Shown here: positions 8,572 to 16,298 of the stretch, piece by piece
Numbering within the stretch: the stretch's first letter is position 1
Layout: the number at the start of each line of letters is the position of its first letter
Source: UBA11524 sp964464815
GTDB lineage: Bacteria > Bacillota > Clostridia > Christensenellales > Aristaeellaceae
Length of the DNA: 39,099 nt
Reading direction: 5' to 3'
Assembly (NCBI GenBank): GCA_964464815.1
Contig: CAYXHF010000024.1
Coordinates: 1-39,099 of the forward strand
Notes under the pieces: generated by a model
The model's input: only the letters and a program-made list of their open reading frames with translations
What the model was told of the DNA's origin: nothing
Databases searched by the model: none
Translations under genes and position numbers: made by a program

Positions 8572-10311
8572 ATGAAACACCTATTTCCCTATCTGCGGCG
8601 TTTCCGCAAGGAAAGCATTCTGGCGCCGCTGTTCAAGATGCTTGAAGCCACCTTTGACTTGCTTGTCCCGATGGTCGTGGCCGGTATCATCAAAACCGGC
8701 ATCGCCACGGGCGATACGACCTACATCTGGACGCGCTGTGGCCTGCTGGTGCTCATGGCCCTCATCGGCCTTGCCTGCTCCTTCACGGCGCAGTACTTTG
8801 CCGCCCGCGCCGCCATTGGCACATCCACCGGGCTGCGCCATGAGCTGATGGCACACATCCAGTCCCTGTCCTTCTCCGAGCTGGACACGATGGGCGTCAG
8901 CACGCTCATCACCCGCATGACCAGCGACGTCAATCAGGTGCAGAACGGCCTGAACATGTTCCTGCGCCTGTTCCTGCGTTCGCCGTTCATCGTGGCGGGC
9001 GCAATGATTGCCGCCTTCACGATTGATGCACAGATTTCGTTGATTTTCCTGTGTACCATTCCGGTGCTGTCGCTGATTGTCTTTGGCATCATGCGCCTCA
9101 CCTCGCCCATGTATAAGCAGGTGCAGACGAATCTGGATGCCGTGACCGGCGCGACGCGTGAAAACCTCTCCGGCGTGCGCGTGGTGCGTGCCTTCGGGCG
9201 TGAGGATGCGGAGGAGGAGAACTTCCTGCACCAAAACGCCAGGCTCAACCAGATGCAGCTGCGCGTTGGCCGCATTGCCGCGCTGATGAACCCGTTGACC
9301 TACGTCGTGGTGAACCTTGGCATCATCGCCATTTTGTACTTCGGCGCGCAGAAGGTGTCCAGCGGCACCCTGCTCTCCGGTGACGTGGTGGCGCTTGTCA
9401 ACTACATGAGCCAGATTCTGGTGGAGCTGGTCAAGCTGGCAAACCTGATTGTGCTGCTGACCCGCGCCATCGCCAGCATGGGCCGCGTGTCGCAGGTGCT
9501 GGATACGCCGTCCACCATGGCCTTCCCGGAAAAGGAAGCCGCCGCGACACAGGAGGCATCCTCCGACATCGCCGTGGCCTTTGACCACGTGTCCCTGACG
9601 TATCAGGGCGCTGGTGACGAAAGCATCTCCGACGTGACCTTCACGGCGAAAAAGGGCCAGACCATTGGCGTTATCGGCGGCACCGGCAGCGGCAAATCGA
9701 CGCTGGTTAACCTGATTCCGCGCTTCTATGACGCCACCAAGGGCAGCGTGACCCTGCTGGGCCAGCCGATTGACCAATACAGCAAGGAAGAGCTTCGCCG
9801 CCGCGTCGCCGTCGTGATGCAGAAGGCGCAGCTGTTCAAGGGCACAATTCGCTCCAACCTGCTCTGGGGCAACGAAAACGCCACGGACGAGGAGCTTTGG
9901 CATGCGCTGTCTATCGCCCAGTCCGAGGACTTTGTGCGCCAGAAGCCTGGCCAGCTGGATGACCCGGTGGAGCAGGGCGGTCGCAACCTCTCCGGCGGTC
10001 AGCGTCAGCGCCTGACGATTGCGCGTGCGCTGGTCGGCAAGCCCGACATTCTGATTCTGGACGATAGTGCTTCCGCACTGGACTACGCCACCGACGCGGC
10101 CCTGCGTAAGGCGCTTCGTACCCTGCCCAAGGAAACGACACTCTTCATCGTCTCCCAGCGTACCTCCTCCCTGCGCCATGCCGACCAGATTATCGTGCTG
10201 GATGACGGCGAGGTGGCTGGCATCGGCACGCATGACACCCTGATGCAGACCTGCGAGGTCTATCGCGAAATCCACGAAAGCCAATTCCGGAAAGGAAGTG
10301 ATTTGCAGTGA
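8572..10311 (+). CDS. Heterodimeric ABC exporter, subunit with degenerate catalytic site
   Basis: A 579-residue half-transporter with an N-terminal six-helix membrane domain and a C-terminal ATPase domain. Walker A is GGTGSGKST (about 369-377) and the signature LSGGQ (473-477) is intact. Walker B reads LILDDSAS, with Asp498 where the catalytic Glu should be, and the H-loop reads IVSQR, with Gln529 instead of His. Both changes are the hallmark of the non-catalytic partner in heterodimeric exporters such as TM287/288, LmrCD or BmrCD. I set the start at ATG 8572, where GGAGG lies 6 nt upstream; an in-frame ATG at 8542 has no ribosome site and overlaps the candidate -10 box. Its end overlaps the next gene by 4 nt, so the pair is co-translated. 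Likely substrates are drugs, lipids or peptides, which cannot be told apart here. Confidence 0.92.
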   Translation: MKHLFPYLRRFRKESILAPLFKMLEATFDLLVPMVVAGIIKTGIATGDTTYIWTRCGLLVLMALIGLACSFTAQYFAARAAIGTSTGLRHELMAHIQSLSFSELDTMGVSTLITRMTSDVNQVQNGLNMFLRLFLRSPFIVAGAMIAAFTIDAQISLIFLCTIPVLSLIVFGIMRLTSPMYKQVQTNLDAVTGATRENLSGVRVVRAFGREDAEEENFLHQNARLNQMQLRVGRIAALMNPLTYVVVNLGIIAILYFGAQKVSSGTLLSGDVVALVNYMSQILVELVKLANLIVLLTRAIASMGRVSQVLDTPSTMAFPEKEAAATQEASSDIAVAFDHVSLTYQGAGDESISDVTFTAKKGQTIGVIGGTGSGKSTLVNLIPRFYDATKGSVTLLGQPIDQYSKEELRRRVAVVMQKAQLFKGTIRSNLLWGNENATDEELWHALSIAQSEDFVRQKPGQLDDPVEQGGRNLSGGQRQRLTIARALVGKPDILILDDSASALDYATDAALRKALRTLPKETTLFIVSQRTSSLRHADQIIVLDDGEVAGIGTHDTLMQTCEVYREIHESQFRKGSDLQ

Positions 10312-12083
10312 GCAAGCGCACCAAGCCTACCAGCGCTCAGCGCAACACCCTGACGCGTGTCCTGCAATATCTCAAGCCTTATCGTACCCTGGTGCTGCTC
10401 AGCCTGCTGTGCGCCTGCATCAGCGCCGCCGTGCAGCTGCTGATTCCGATTCTGACCGGTAAGGCCATCGACCTGATGATTGGCCCTGACCATGTGGACA
10501 TCAGCGGTGTCCTCACCGTCGCCGTCTGGATTGCCGTTGTCGCCGCTCTTTCTGCCATCGCGCAGCAGTTTCTGGCGACGAGCAACAACCGCATCGCCTA
10601 TTGCATCAGCCGCGATTTGCGCAACGAAGCCTTCCACAAATTGCAGCGTCTGCCGCTGAAATACCTGGATGCGCATCCCTCGGGTGATTTGGTCAGCCGC
10701 ATGATTGCGGACGTGGATACCTTCTCCGACGGTCTGCTGATGGGCTTCACCCAGCTGTTCACAGGCGTGGTGCTGATTGTTGGCACGCTGACCATCATGC
10801 TCATCAAGAACTGGATGATTGCACTGCTGGTCGTGTTTCTGACGCCCCTGTCGATGTTCGTGGCCTCCTTCATTGCCCGCAAGACGCATCACTATTTTGC
10901 CGAGCAGGCGCGCGTGCGCGGTCAGCAGACGGCGCTCATCAATGAGCTGATTGAAGGCCAGAAGGTCGTGCAGTCCTTCGGCCACGAGGCCGCCTCCCTT
11001 GCCGATTTCGACACCATCAACGAGGAGCTGGGACGTGTCAGTCTGAACGCCACCTTCTTCTCCAGCCTGACCAACCCCAGCACGCGTCTGGTCAACAACA
11101 TCATCTACGCCGCCGTTGCCCTGGCCGGTGCGCTCTATACCGTGGCCGGTGGCATCAGCGTGGGTGACCTGAGCGTCTTCCTGAGCTATGCCAGCCAGTA
11201 CGCCAAGCCCTTCAACGAGATTTCCGGCGTGGTGACGGAGCTGCAAAACGCTCTTGCCTGCGCCTCCCGCATCTTCGCCCTGCTGGACGAGGAGGATCGC
11301 GTGCCGGACAAGGAAAACGCCGTCGTGCTGCATCCACAGGGTGCTGTGTCGCTCCACGACGTGTCCTTCCGCTACATTCCCGACCGTCCGCTGATTGAGA
11401 ACTTCCACCTGAACGTCAAGCCCGGCCAGCGCATCGCCATCGTCGGCCCGACCGGCTGCGGCAAGACGACGCTCATCAACCTGCTGATGCGCTTCTACGA
11501 CGTCACCGGTGGTGCGATTACCGTGGACGGCACGGACATTCGCGACGCCAGCCGCCGTTCCCTGCGCGCCAGCTTCGGCATGGTGCTTCAGGATACCTGG
11601 CTCAAGGCGGGCACGATTCGCGATAACATCGCCTACGGCCGTCCCGACGCCACCGATGAGGAGGTCATCGCCGCCGCCAAGGCTGCCCATGCGCACGGCT
11701 TCATCCGCCGCATGCCCGACGGCTACAACACGGTCATTACCGAAAACGGCGGCAACATCTCTCAGGGACAGAAGCAGCTGCTCTGCATTGCCCGCGTCAT
11801 GCTCGGCGGTGCGAATGGCGAATTGCCGCCCATGCTGATTCTGGACGAGGCCACCTCCTCCATCGACACGCGCACCGAAATCAAGATTCAGTCCGCCTTC
11901 GCACGCCTGATGCAGGGCCGCACCTCCTTCATCGTCGCTCACCGCCTCTCCACGATTCAGGAGGCCGACGTCATCCTTGTGATGAAGGACGGCCACATCA
12001 TCGAGCAGGGCACCCACGATGAGCTGCTGCAAAAGCAGGGGTTCTATGCGAATCTCTATCAGTCGCAGTTTGCGGTGGGATAA
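10308..12083 (+). CDS. Heterodimeric ABC exporter, subunit with active catalytic site
   Basis: The 591-residue partner of the preceding subunit. It has Walker A GPTGCGKTT (about 380-388), Walker B LILDEATSS with catalytic Glu514, and H-loop His545 in IVAHRLSTI. Its signature motif is altered to SQGQ (485-488) instead of SGGQ. Together the pair forms one full site (this Walker A/B with the first subunit's LSGGQ) and one degenerate site. A short insertion, GGANGELPP, precedes Walker B. The start is GTG at 10308 within the overlap GTGA shared with the upstream stop; AAGGAAG lies about 9 nt before it. A terminator follows at 12106. Confidence 0.92.
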   Translation: MSKRTKPTSAQRNTLTRVLQYLKPYRTLVLLSLLCACISAAVQLLIPILTGKAIDLMIGPDHVDISGVLTVAVWIAVVAALSAIAQQFLATSNNRIAYCISRDLRNEAFHKLQRLPLKYLDAHPSGDLVSRMIADVDTFSDGLLMGFTQLFTGVVLIVGTLTIMLIKNWMIALLVVFLTPLSMFVASFIARKTHHYFAEQARVRGQQTALINELIEGQKVVQSFGHEAASLADFDTINEELGRVSLNATFFSSLTNPSTRLVNNIIYAAVALAGALYTVAGGISVGDLSVFLSYASQYAKPFNEISGVVTELQNALACASRIFALLDEEDRVPDKENAVVLHPQGAVSLHDVSFRYIPDRPLIENFHLNVKPGQRIAIVGPTGCGKTTLINLLMRFYDVTGGAITVDGTDIRDASRRSLRASFGMVLQDTWLKAGTIRDNIAYGRPDATDEEVIAAAKAAHAHGFIRRMPDGYNTVITENGGNISQGQKQLLCIARVMLGGANGELPPMLILDEATSSIDTRTEIKIQSAFARLMQGRTSFIVAHRLSTIQEADVILVMKDGHIIEQGTHDELLQKQGFYANLYQSQFAVG

Positions 12084-12105
12084 GCCAGCCATTTCGTCAA
12101 AATCC

Positions 12106-12149
12106 TGCGTCCTCCGAAAAGCTCACTCTTTTCCGGAGGGCGCATTTTT
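12106..12149 (+). terminator. Intrinsic terminator after the ABC exporter operon
   Basis: TGCG plus CCTCCGAAAAG (12111-12121) pairs with CTTTTCCGGAGG (12128-12139) plus CGCA, with one bulge, followed by TTTTT at 12145-12149. Confidence 0.85.
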
Positions 12150-12173
12150 ATTCCATTACATTTTGAAAATTGG

Positions 12174-12202
12174 TTGCCATTTTCCCGTAACGCCGATATA
12201 AT
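12174..12202 (+). promoter_or_regulatory. Promoter for the GH26 mannanase gene
   Basis: TTGCCA (12174-12179) and TATAAT (12197-12202) are 17 nt apart. The start codon at 12236 follows within about 35 nt, so the leader is short and leaves little room for control by RNA. Confidence 0.75.
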
Positions 12203-12235
12203 AATCACTAATAAGTACGCACAAGGAGGACAACC

Positions 12236-13681
12236 ATGAAGAAAGCCATTGCCACCCTGCTGACAGCGGCGTTATTGACCGCACCCACCGTTTTTGCAGA
12301 AAACGCCACCCTGTATGAGGCGGAGGACGCATCCTTCACCGGCAAAATCGCCGTTTCGAGCGACGCGCAAGCCTCCGGCGGCAAGGTTGTCGGACGCTTT
12401 GAGAATCCGACGGACACCGTCATTTTCACCATCAACATTCCTGCGGACGGCATGTATGACCTGACCTTCACCTGCAAGGGCATCGGTGGCGGCAAATACA
12501 ACAACGTCCTTGTGGATGGCCGTGACGAGGGACAATTCCATTGCACCGGCACGACCTTTGAATCCGACACCCTGCGCGGCATTTTGCTGACGGCTGGCGA
12601 GCATACCGTGACCATCACGCCTTCCTGGGGCTGGATTTGGTTGGACAAGCTGGAAGTCTCCGCTGCATCGGCCATTCCTGACAGCGTCTATCAGGTCGAT
12701 GCAACGCTTATCAATCCCAATGCCAACGAGGATGCCAAGCAGCTCTTTGCGTACCTGTGCGAATCCTACGGCAAGGTAACGCTTTCGGGCCAGGTCTGTG
12801 ACAACGGCGCTGACGGCCCGGAATGCCGCGCCATTTACGCCATCACGGGCAAGTACCCGGCCATTCTCGGTCTGGACATGATGGACTACACGCCGTCCCG
12901 CACGGCGTTGGGCGCAGGCAGCGTGGCGGTGGAGCAGGCGATTCAATATCACCAGGACGGTGGCCTCGTATCCTTCTGCTGGCACTGGAACGCGCCCACG
13001 GAATACCTGAAGGCTGGCGCATCCTCCAACGGCAATCCGCGCTGGTGGGGCGGCTTCTACACCGAAAACACGACCTTTGACATTGCCGCTGTCATGAACG
13101 GCACGGACACCAAGGGCAAGGAGCTGCTCGACCGTGATATTGCGGAGATTGCCAAGCAGCTGCTCCGCTTGCAGGAGGCTGGCATTCCGGTGCTATGGCG
13201 TCCCCTGCATGAGGCCAGCGGTGGTTGGTTCTGGTGGGGCGCAAAGGGCGCAGACGCCTGCAAGCAGCTTTGGATTTATCTGTACAACGAGTTGACCTTC
13301 ACCTACGGCTGTAACAACCTGATTTGGGTTTGGAACGGCCAGAACGCCGCTTGGTATCCCGGCGATGAATACGTGGACATCATCGGCGAGGACATCTACG
13401 CCGCCGCGCATTCCTACGGCCCGCAGACGGCGAAGTTCACCGAAGTACTGGACTACACCGACACGAACAAGATCATCGCCCTGAGCGAAAACGGCGTTGT
13501 GCCGGACATCGACCAGATGGTTTTGACGAACGCCCGCTGGGCATGGTTCAGCACCTGGTCTGGCGACTTTGTGCAGAAGAACGGCAAGTACAGTGAAGCG
13601 TACACCGAAGCAGAGCTGCTCAAGAAGGTCTACGACAGCGAGTATGTGATTACACGGGACGAGCTGCCGAAGTTCGAGTGA
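12236..13681 (+). CDS. Secreted GH26 beta-mannanase with N-terminal CBM35-like module
   Basis: A 481-residue exported glycoside hydrolase. A signal peptide (about 1-21, ending TVFA) is followed by a carbohydrate-binding module of the CBM35 type (about 25-143, starting LYEAEDASFTG and ending WIWLDKLEVS). A GH26 catalytic domain fills about 150-475. The acid/base is Glu326 in WRPLHEASGGWFWWG and the nucleophile is Glu418 in IALSENG, both typical of GH26. The enzyme should cut beta-1,4-mannan outside the cell. There is no sortase motif, dockerin or C-terminal anchor, so it is probably free or held by the CBM. AAGGAGG sits 6 nt before the ATG. It is convergent with the GH10 xylanase gene, and each has its own terminator. 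GH26 also contains some xylanases, so mannan is the most likely but not proven substrate. Confidence 0.93.
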   Translation: MKKAIATLLTAALLTAPTVFAENATLYEAEDASFTGKIAVSSDAQASGGKVVGRFENPTDTVIFTINIPADGMYDLTFTCKGIGGGKYNNVLVDGRDEGQFHCTGTTFESDTLRGILLTAGEHTVTITPSWGWIWLDKLEVSAASAIPDSVYQVDATLINPNANEDAKQLFAYLCESYGKVTLSGQVCDNGADGPECRAIYAITGKYPAILGLDMMDYTPSRTALGAGSVAVEQAIQYHQDGGLVSFCWHWNAPTEYLKAGASSNGNPRWWGGFYTENTTFDIAAVMNGTDTKGKELLDRDIAEIAKQLLRLQEAGIPVLWRPLHEASGGWFWWGAKGADACKQLWIYLYNELTFTYGCNNLIWVWNGQNAAWYPGDEYVDIIGEDIYAAAHSYGPQTAKFTEVLDYTDTNKIIALSENGVVPDIDQMVLTNARWAWFSTWSGDFVQKNGKYSEAYTEAELLKKVYDSEYVITRDELPKFE

Positions 13682-13752
13682 GTCGCGTGCGAGGTCAGCT
13701 TCAAGCCGCTTTCGCATGAAGGCAATCAGCATGTATTTTCAAATGAATATCG

Positions 13753-13801
13753 TCGCGCCTACCGGACGTTTTCTCATATGCGTCTGGTAGGCGCGATTTT
13801 T
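13753..13801 (+). terminator. Intrinsic terminator after the GH26 gene
   Basis: A 16-bp stem pairs 13753-13768 with 13781-13796 (one G-T pair), and a run of five T follows. It lies about 70 nt after the stop codon. Confidence 0.88.
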
Positions 13802-13893
13802 ATTCAGCGTTCAGATACTTTTTGAAGAAAAACCCTGCAAAAGGTATTCGAGTCAAAAACTCATTTTCCCCACTCGAATCTTCCCGCAGCAGC

Positions 13894-13938
13894 AATCCCT
13901 CCGGCACTCCGTGCCACCTCCCTTTACACAAGGGAGGC
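13894..13938. repeat. Bipartite-hairpin intergenic repeat, copy A
   Basis: After AATCCCTCC come two adjacent hairpins: GGCAC-TCC-GTGCC (13903-13915) and CCTCCCTT-TACAC-AAGGGAGG (13917-13937), then C. It lies between two convergent genes. From memory, this layout is a common dispersed intergenic element in gut Clostridia, and copy B at 20491 shares it. The rest of the stretch 13682-14038 holds the two terminators and nothing else I can name. Confidence 0.6.
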
Positions 13939-13982
13939 CCATATTGTAGCAGCCACAATGCTATATTTCACCTTCACACCAC

Positions 13983-14024
13983 AAAAAGGGGCTGCTACCG
14001 TGTTCCACACACAGTAGCAGCCCC
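13983..14024 (-). terminator. Intrinsic terminator after the GH10 gene
   Basis: GGGGCTGCTAC (13988-13998) pairs with GTAGCAGCCCC (14014-14024), and TTTTT follows on the minus strand (complement of 13983-13987). It lies 15 nt past the GH10 stop. Confidence 0.88.
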
Positions 14025-14038
14025 ATGGTTGCATTGAA

Positions 14039-16024
14039 TTACTTGCCAGCGGCCTCCACCAGCGCATCAAACGCGGGCTTGGGCTGAGCCTTGCTGTCGA
14101 ACAGCAGCGGATATTCGTCCGCGCGCCAGCTCAGGTCGTCCACAGAACCCCAGACCTGCACCGCTTCGATGCGGTCGGCGTACTTCAGGAAAATCTTCAT
14201 CAGGTCGGCGTAGTACTTCGCCTGCTTCTTCAAATTCTCCTCGGAGGTGTCGGAAATGCCCACGTCCAGCTCGGAGATGCGCAGCAGCAGGTTGCGCTTG
14301 CCAATCTGCTGGAACGCCCAGTCCACGCGGTCAATCGTGGGAGAGCCAACAGAGTAGTGCGCCTGGAAGCCGTAGCCGTCCACCGTGCCGTCCGCAATCA
14401 GGCTGTCCAGCAGCACGCAAATGCCGTGCAGCTTGGGATCCAGCGGCGTGTTGTAGTCGTTGTAGTACAGCTTCGTGCCTTCCGCGGCATACTTGCGGGC
14501 GTATTCAAAGGCGCGATTCACAAAGTCGTCGCCAATCGTCGTCGTCCAGTTGGATTCGCGCAGCTTGTCGCTGCCGTCGGCCACAGCCTCGTTCACGACG
14601 TCCCAGGAAACAATCAGACCCGGATAGTTCTCGTTCGTCCATTCCAGCACCTGACGGATGTAGTTCTCCATACGGGCCAGCATCGTTTCGCGGCTGCACA
14701 GCGGCTTGTGGGTCGCATAGCCCTCATGGAAGAAGGCTTCCGGCGTCTGGGAGTGCCAGACCAGCACGTGGCCATGCACCTTCACGCCGTTGTCGCGGCA
14801 CCAATCCAGGAACGGAATGCAGCTGTCAAACTTGACGGCCACAGCGGTGTCATCCGTGCGGGACTGGATGCGGCACTGCGCCATGTCCAGCAGGGCATCG
14901 GGCTTCATTTCGTTGCCAGCGGTCATAATGCCAAACTGGCTGGCATAGAAAGCCATACGCTTCTCGTCAACAACTTCCTGAGCGGTCACAGCCGTGCCGA
15001 AGTCAAACTTGTCGGCATACAGCTCCTTCAGGGAAGCAATGTCGCCAATGGCGAATTCGTCCAGCTTCTCCGCGCAGGTGAAGTTGCGAATGGTGAAGGA
15101 AGTCTCCTTGCCAGCGCCCTCCACATACAGCACGAACTTGTCGTAGCGGCCAGGGATGTACGTGCCGGACAGCGTGGCCCATTCGCCCTTCACGGACGAG
15201 CCGGTCACGATGTTCTCGTAGGATTCCTCACCGTCGCGGGTGTGCGCCACGGACAGGATGAAGCTGCAAGAATCCAGCTCGTCCTGCTTGACCTGCACAG
15301 ACACGTTGTAGGTGTGGCCGGGCACGAGTTCAAAGTCGCGGCCCGGAGAGTTCCAGGTCGAGGTGCGGCCGGTCATGTAGAGGCCCTCCTCGGTCACAGC
15401 GATGGAGGCGCTGCCATTGGAGCGCGCATACCAGCCGTCCGTGCCGCTGGAGAAGTCGGAGGTGTAATCAATCTTCGGCGCGTCGGACTCCGGCAGGGGT
15501 TCGGGCGCGGTCACTTCCAGCGTCACGTCGTCGATGCGGAAGTTCTTGCCGATGTAGTTATCAGAATCGGTCAGGAAGCGGATGTTCACGCCCGCATCTG
15601 CCTCGAATTCGCAGGTAATCTGCGTCCATTCGCGGCCCTTGACCTGCACCGTGCCGTAGTAGGCGTAGTCGCCGCCGGCCTTGCCGACTGCCATTGCGCC
15701 ATCCTCGGCGCTGTCCACCCAAACCCAAGCCGTCAGCTTGACCTTCGCGCCAGCCTCGATGCCAGCCATTGCCGCATCCAGATCCGTCGCGTCCCAGTTG
15801 TTGGTCGTGCGGCTGGACACCAGCAGGCTTTGCTCACCACCATGCGCCGCGCCGTTGCCGACCGCCACAGAGCAGGAACCGGACTGCTTGAACGCATACA
15901 GCTCACCGTTTTCAAAGTCAACGGTGGTCGTCACGGTTTCCTGCGCGCTCTCAGCAAAAGCCGCGCTGCCCATCAGCAGGCATGCAGCCGTCGCCAACGA
16001 CAGGCACTTCTTCACAAACTTCAT
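14039..16024 (-). CDS. Secreted GH10 endo-1,4-beta-xylanase with two N-terminal carbohydrate-binding modules
   Basis: A 661-residue exported xylanase. After the signal peptide (about 1-24, ending GSAAFA) comes a first CBM of the CBM4/9 superfamily (about 30-165). A second CBM that looks like CBM22 (about 180-320, with GWYARSNGSA and TGRTSTWNSPG) follows. The GH10 barrel (about 330-655) starts with the typical LYADKFDFGTAV and includes HGHVLVWHSQTP. Acid/base Glu479 lies in WDVVNEA and nucleophile Glu585 in RISELDVG. The product should cut xylan backbones outside the cell. I place the start at ATG 16024, whose peptide is a normal signal sequence. An in-frame ATG at 16075 has AAGGAGG 5 nt upstream but lies about 8 nt from the predicted transcript start and would add an odd 17-residue leader before the signal peptide. 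Confidence 0.92.
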   Translation of the reverse strand: MKFVKKCLSLATAACLLMGSAAFAESAQETVTTTVDFENGELYAFKQSGSCSVAVGNGAAHGGEQSLLVSSRTTNNWDATDLDAAMAGIEAGAKVKLTAWVWVDSAEDGAMAVGKAGGDYAYYGTVQVKGREWTQITCEFEADAGVNIRFLTDSDNYIGKNFRIDDVTLEVTAPEPLPESDAPKIDYTSDFSSGTDGWYARSNGSASIAVTEEGLYMTGRTSTWNSPGRDFELVPGHTYNVSVQVKQDELDSCSFILSVAHTRDGEESYENIVTGSSVKGEWATLSGTYIPGRYDKFVLYVEGAGKETSFTIRNFTCAEKLDEFAIGDIASLKELYADKFDFGTAVTAQEVVDEKRMAFYASQFGIMTAGNEMKPDALLDMAQCRIQSRTDDTAVAVKFDSCIPFLDWCRDNGVKVHGHVLVWHSQTPEAFFHEGYATHKPLCSRETMLARMENYIRQVLEWTNENYPGLIVSWDVVNEAVADGSDKLRESNWTTTIGDDFVNRAFEYARKYAAEGTKLYYNDYNTPLDPKLHGICVLLDSLIADGTVDGYGFQAHYSVGSPTIDRVDWAFQQIGKRNLLLRISELDVGISDTSEENLKKQAKYYADLMKIFLKYADRIEAVQVWGSVDDLSWRADEYPLLFDSKAQPKPAFDALVEAAGK

Positions 16025-16090
16025 AGAGTAACCTTCCTCCTTTGTTTTTGCACACTTTCGCGTGCTTGTCACCATTTATTCCTCCTTATT

Positions 16091-16119
16091 AGTATACTCA
16101 TTTGCCACACTTTTGTCAA
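16091..16119 (-). promoter_or_regulatory. Promoter for the GH10 xylanase gene
   Basis: On the minus strand a perfect TTGACA (16119-16114) stands 17 nt from TATACT (16096-16091). Transcription would begin near 16084, inside or next to the first AAGGAGG, which makes the start at 16075 nearly leaderless and favours 16024. Confidence 0.82.
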
Positions 16120-16188
16120 GGATGTCCGGCTTTTTGCCAAAGCACCTCAAAAATCCCGCATTTTCCGTGTTTTTCACCGGGATTTCCA

Positions 16189-16217
16189 TTGACTTTCCTA
16201 TATAAACGCGCTACACT
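16189..16217 (+). promoter_or_regulatory. Promoter for the FMN-binding-like surface protein gene
   Basis: TTGACT (16189-16194) and TACACT (16212-16217) are 17 nt apart. The leader to the ATG at 16299 is about 75 nt. The two divergent promoters here are about 70 nt apart. Confidence 0.7.
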
Positions 16218-16298
16218 AAGGGGTGATAAAGCCCGTTCTGCGGGTGATGTGTTCGTTTTGTGTTTCCGACCGACCGTTCTCAGAAAGGAGACCTCCCC

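Noticed and set aside
13822..14037. A 71-codon plus-strand open frame after the GH26 gene
   Set aside because: It spans the intergenic repeat and the GH10 terminator, has no ribosome site and gives no recognisable protein.
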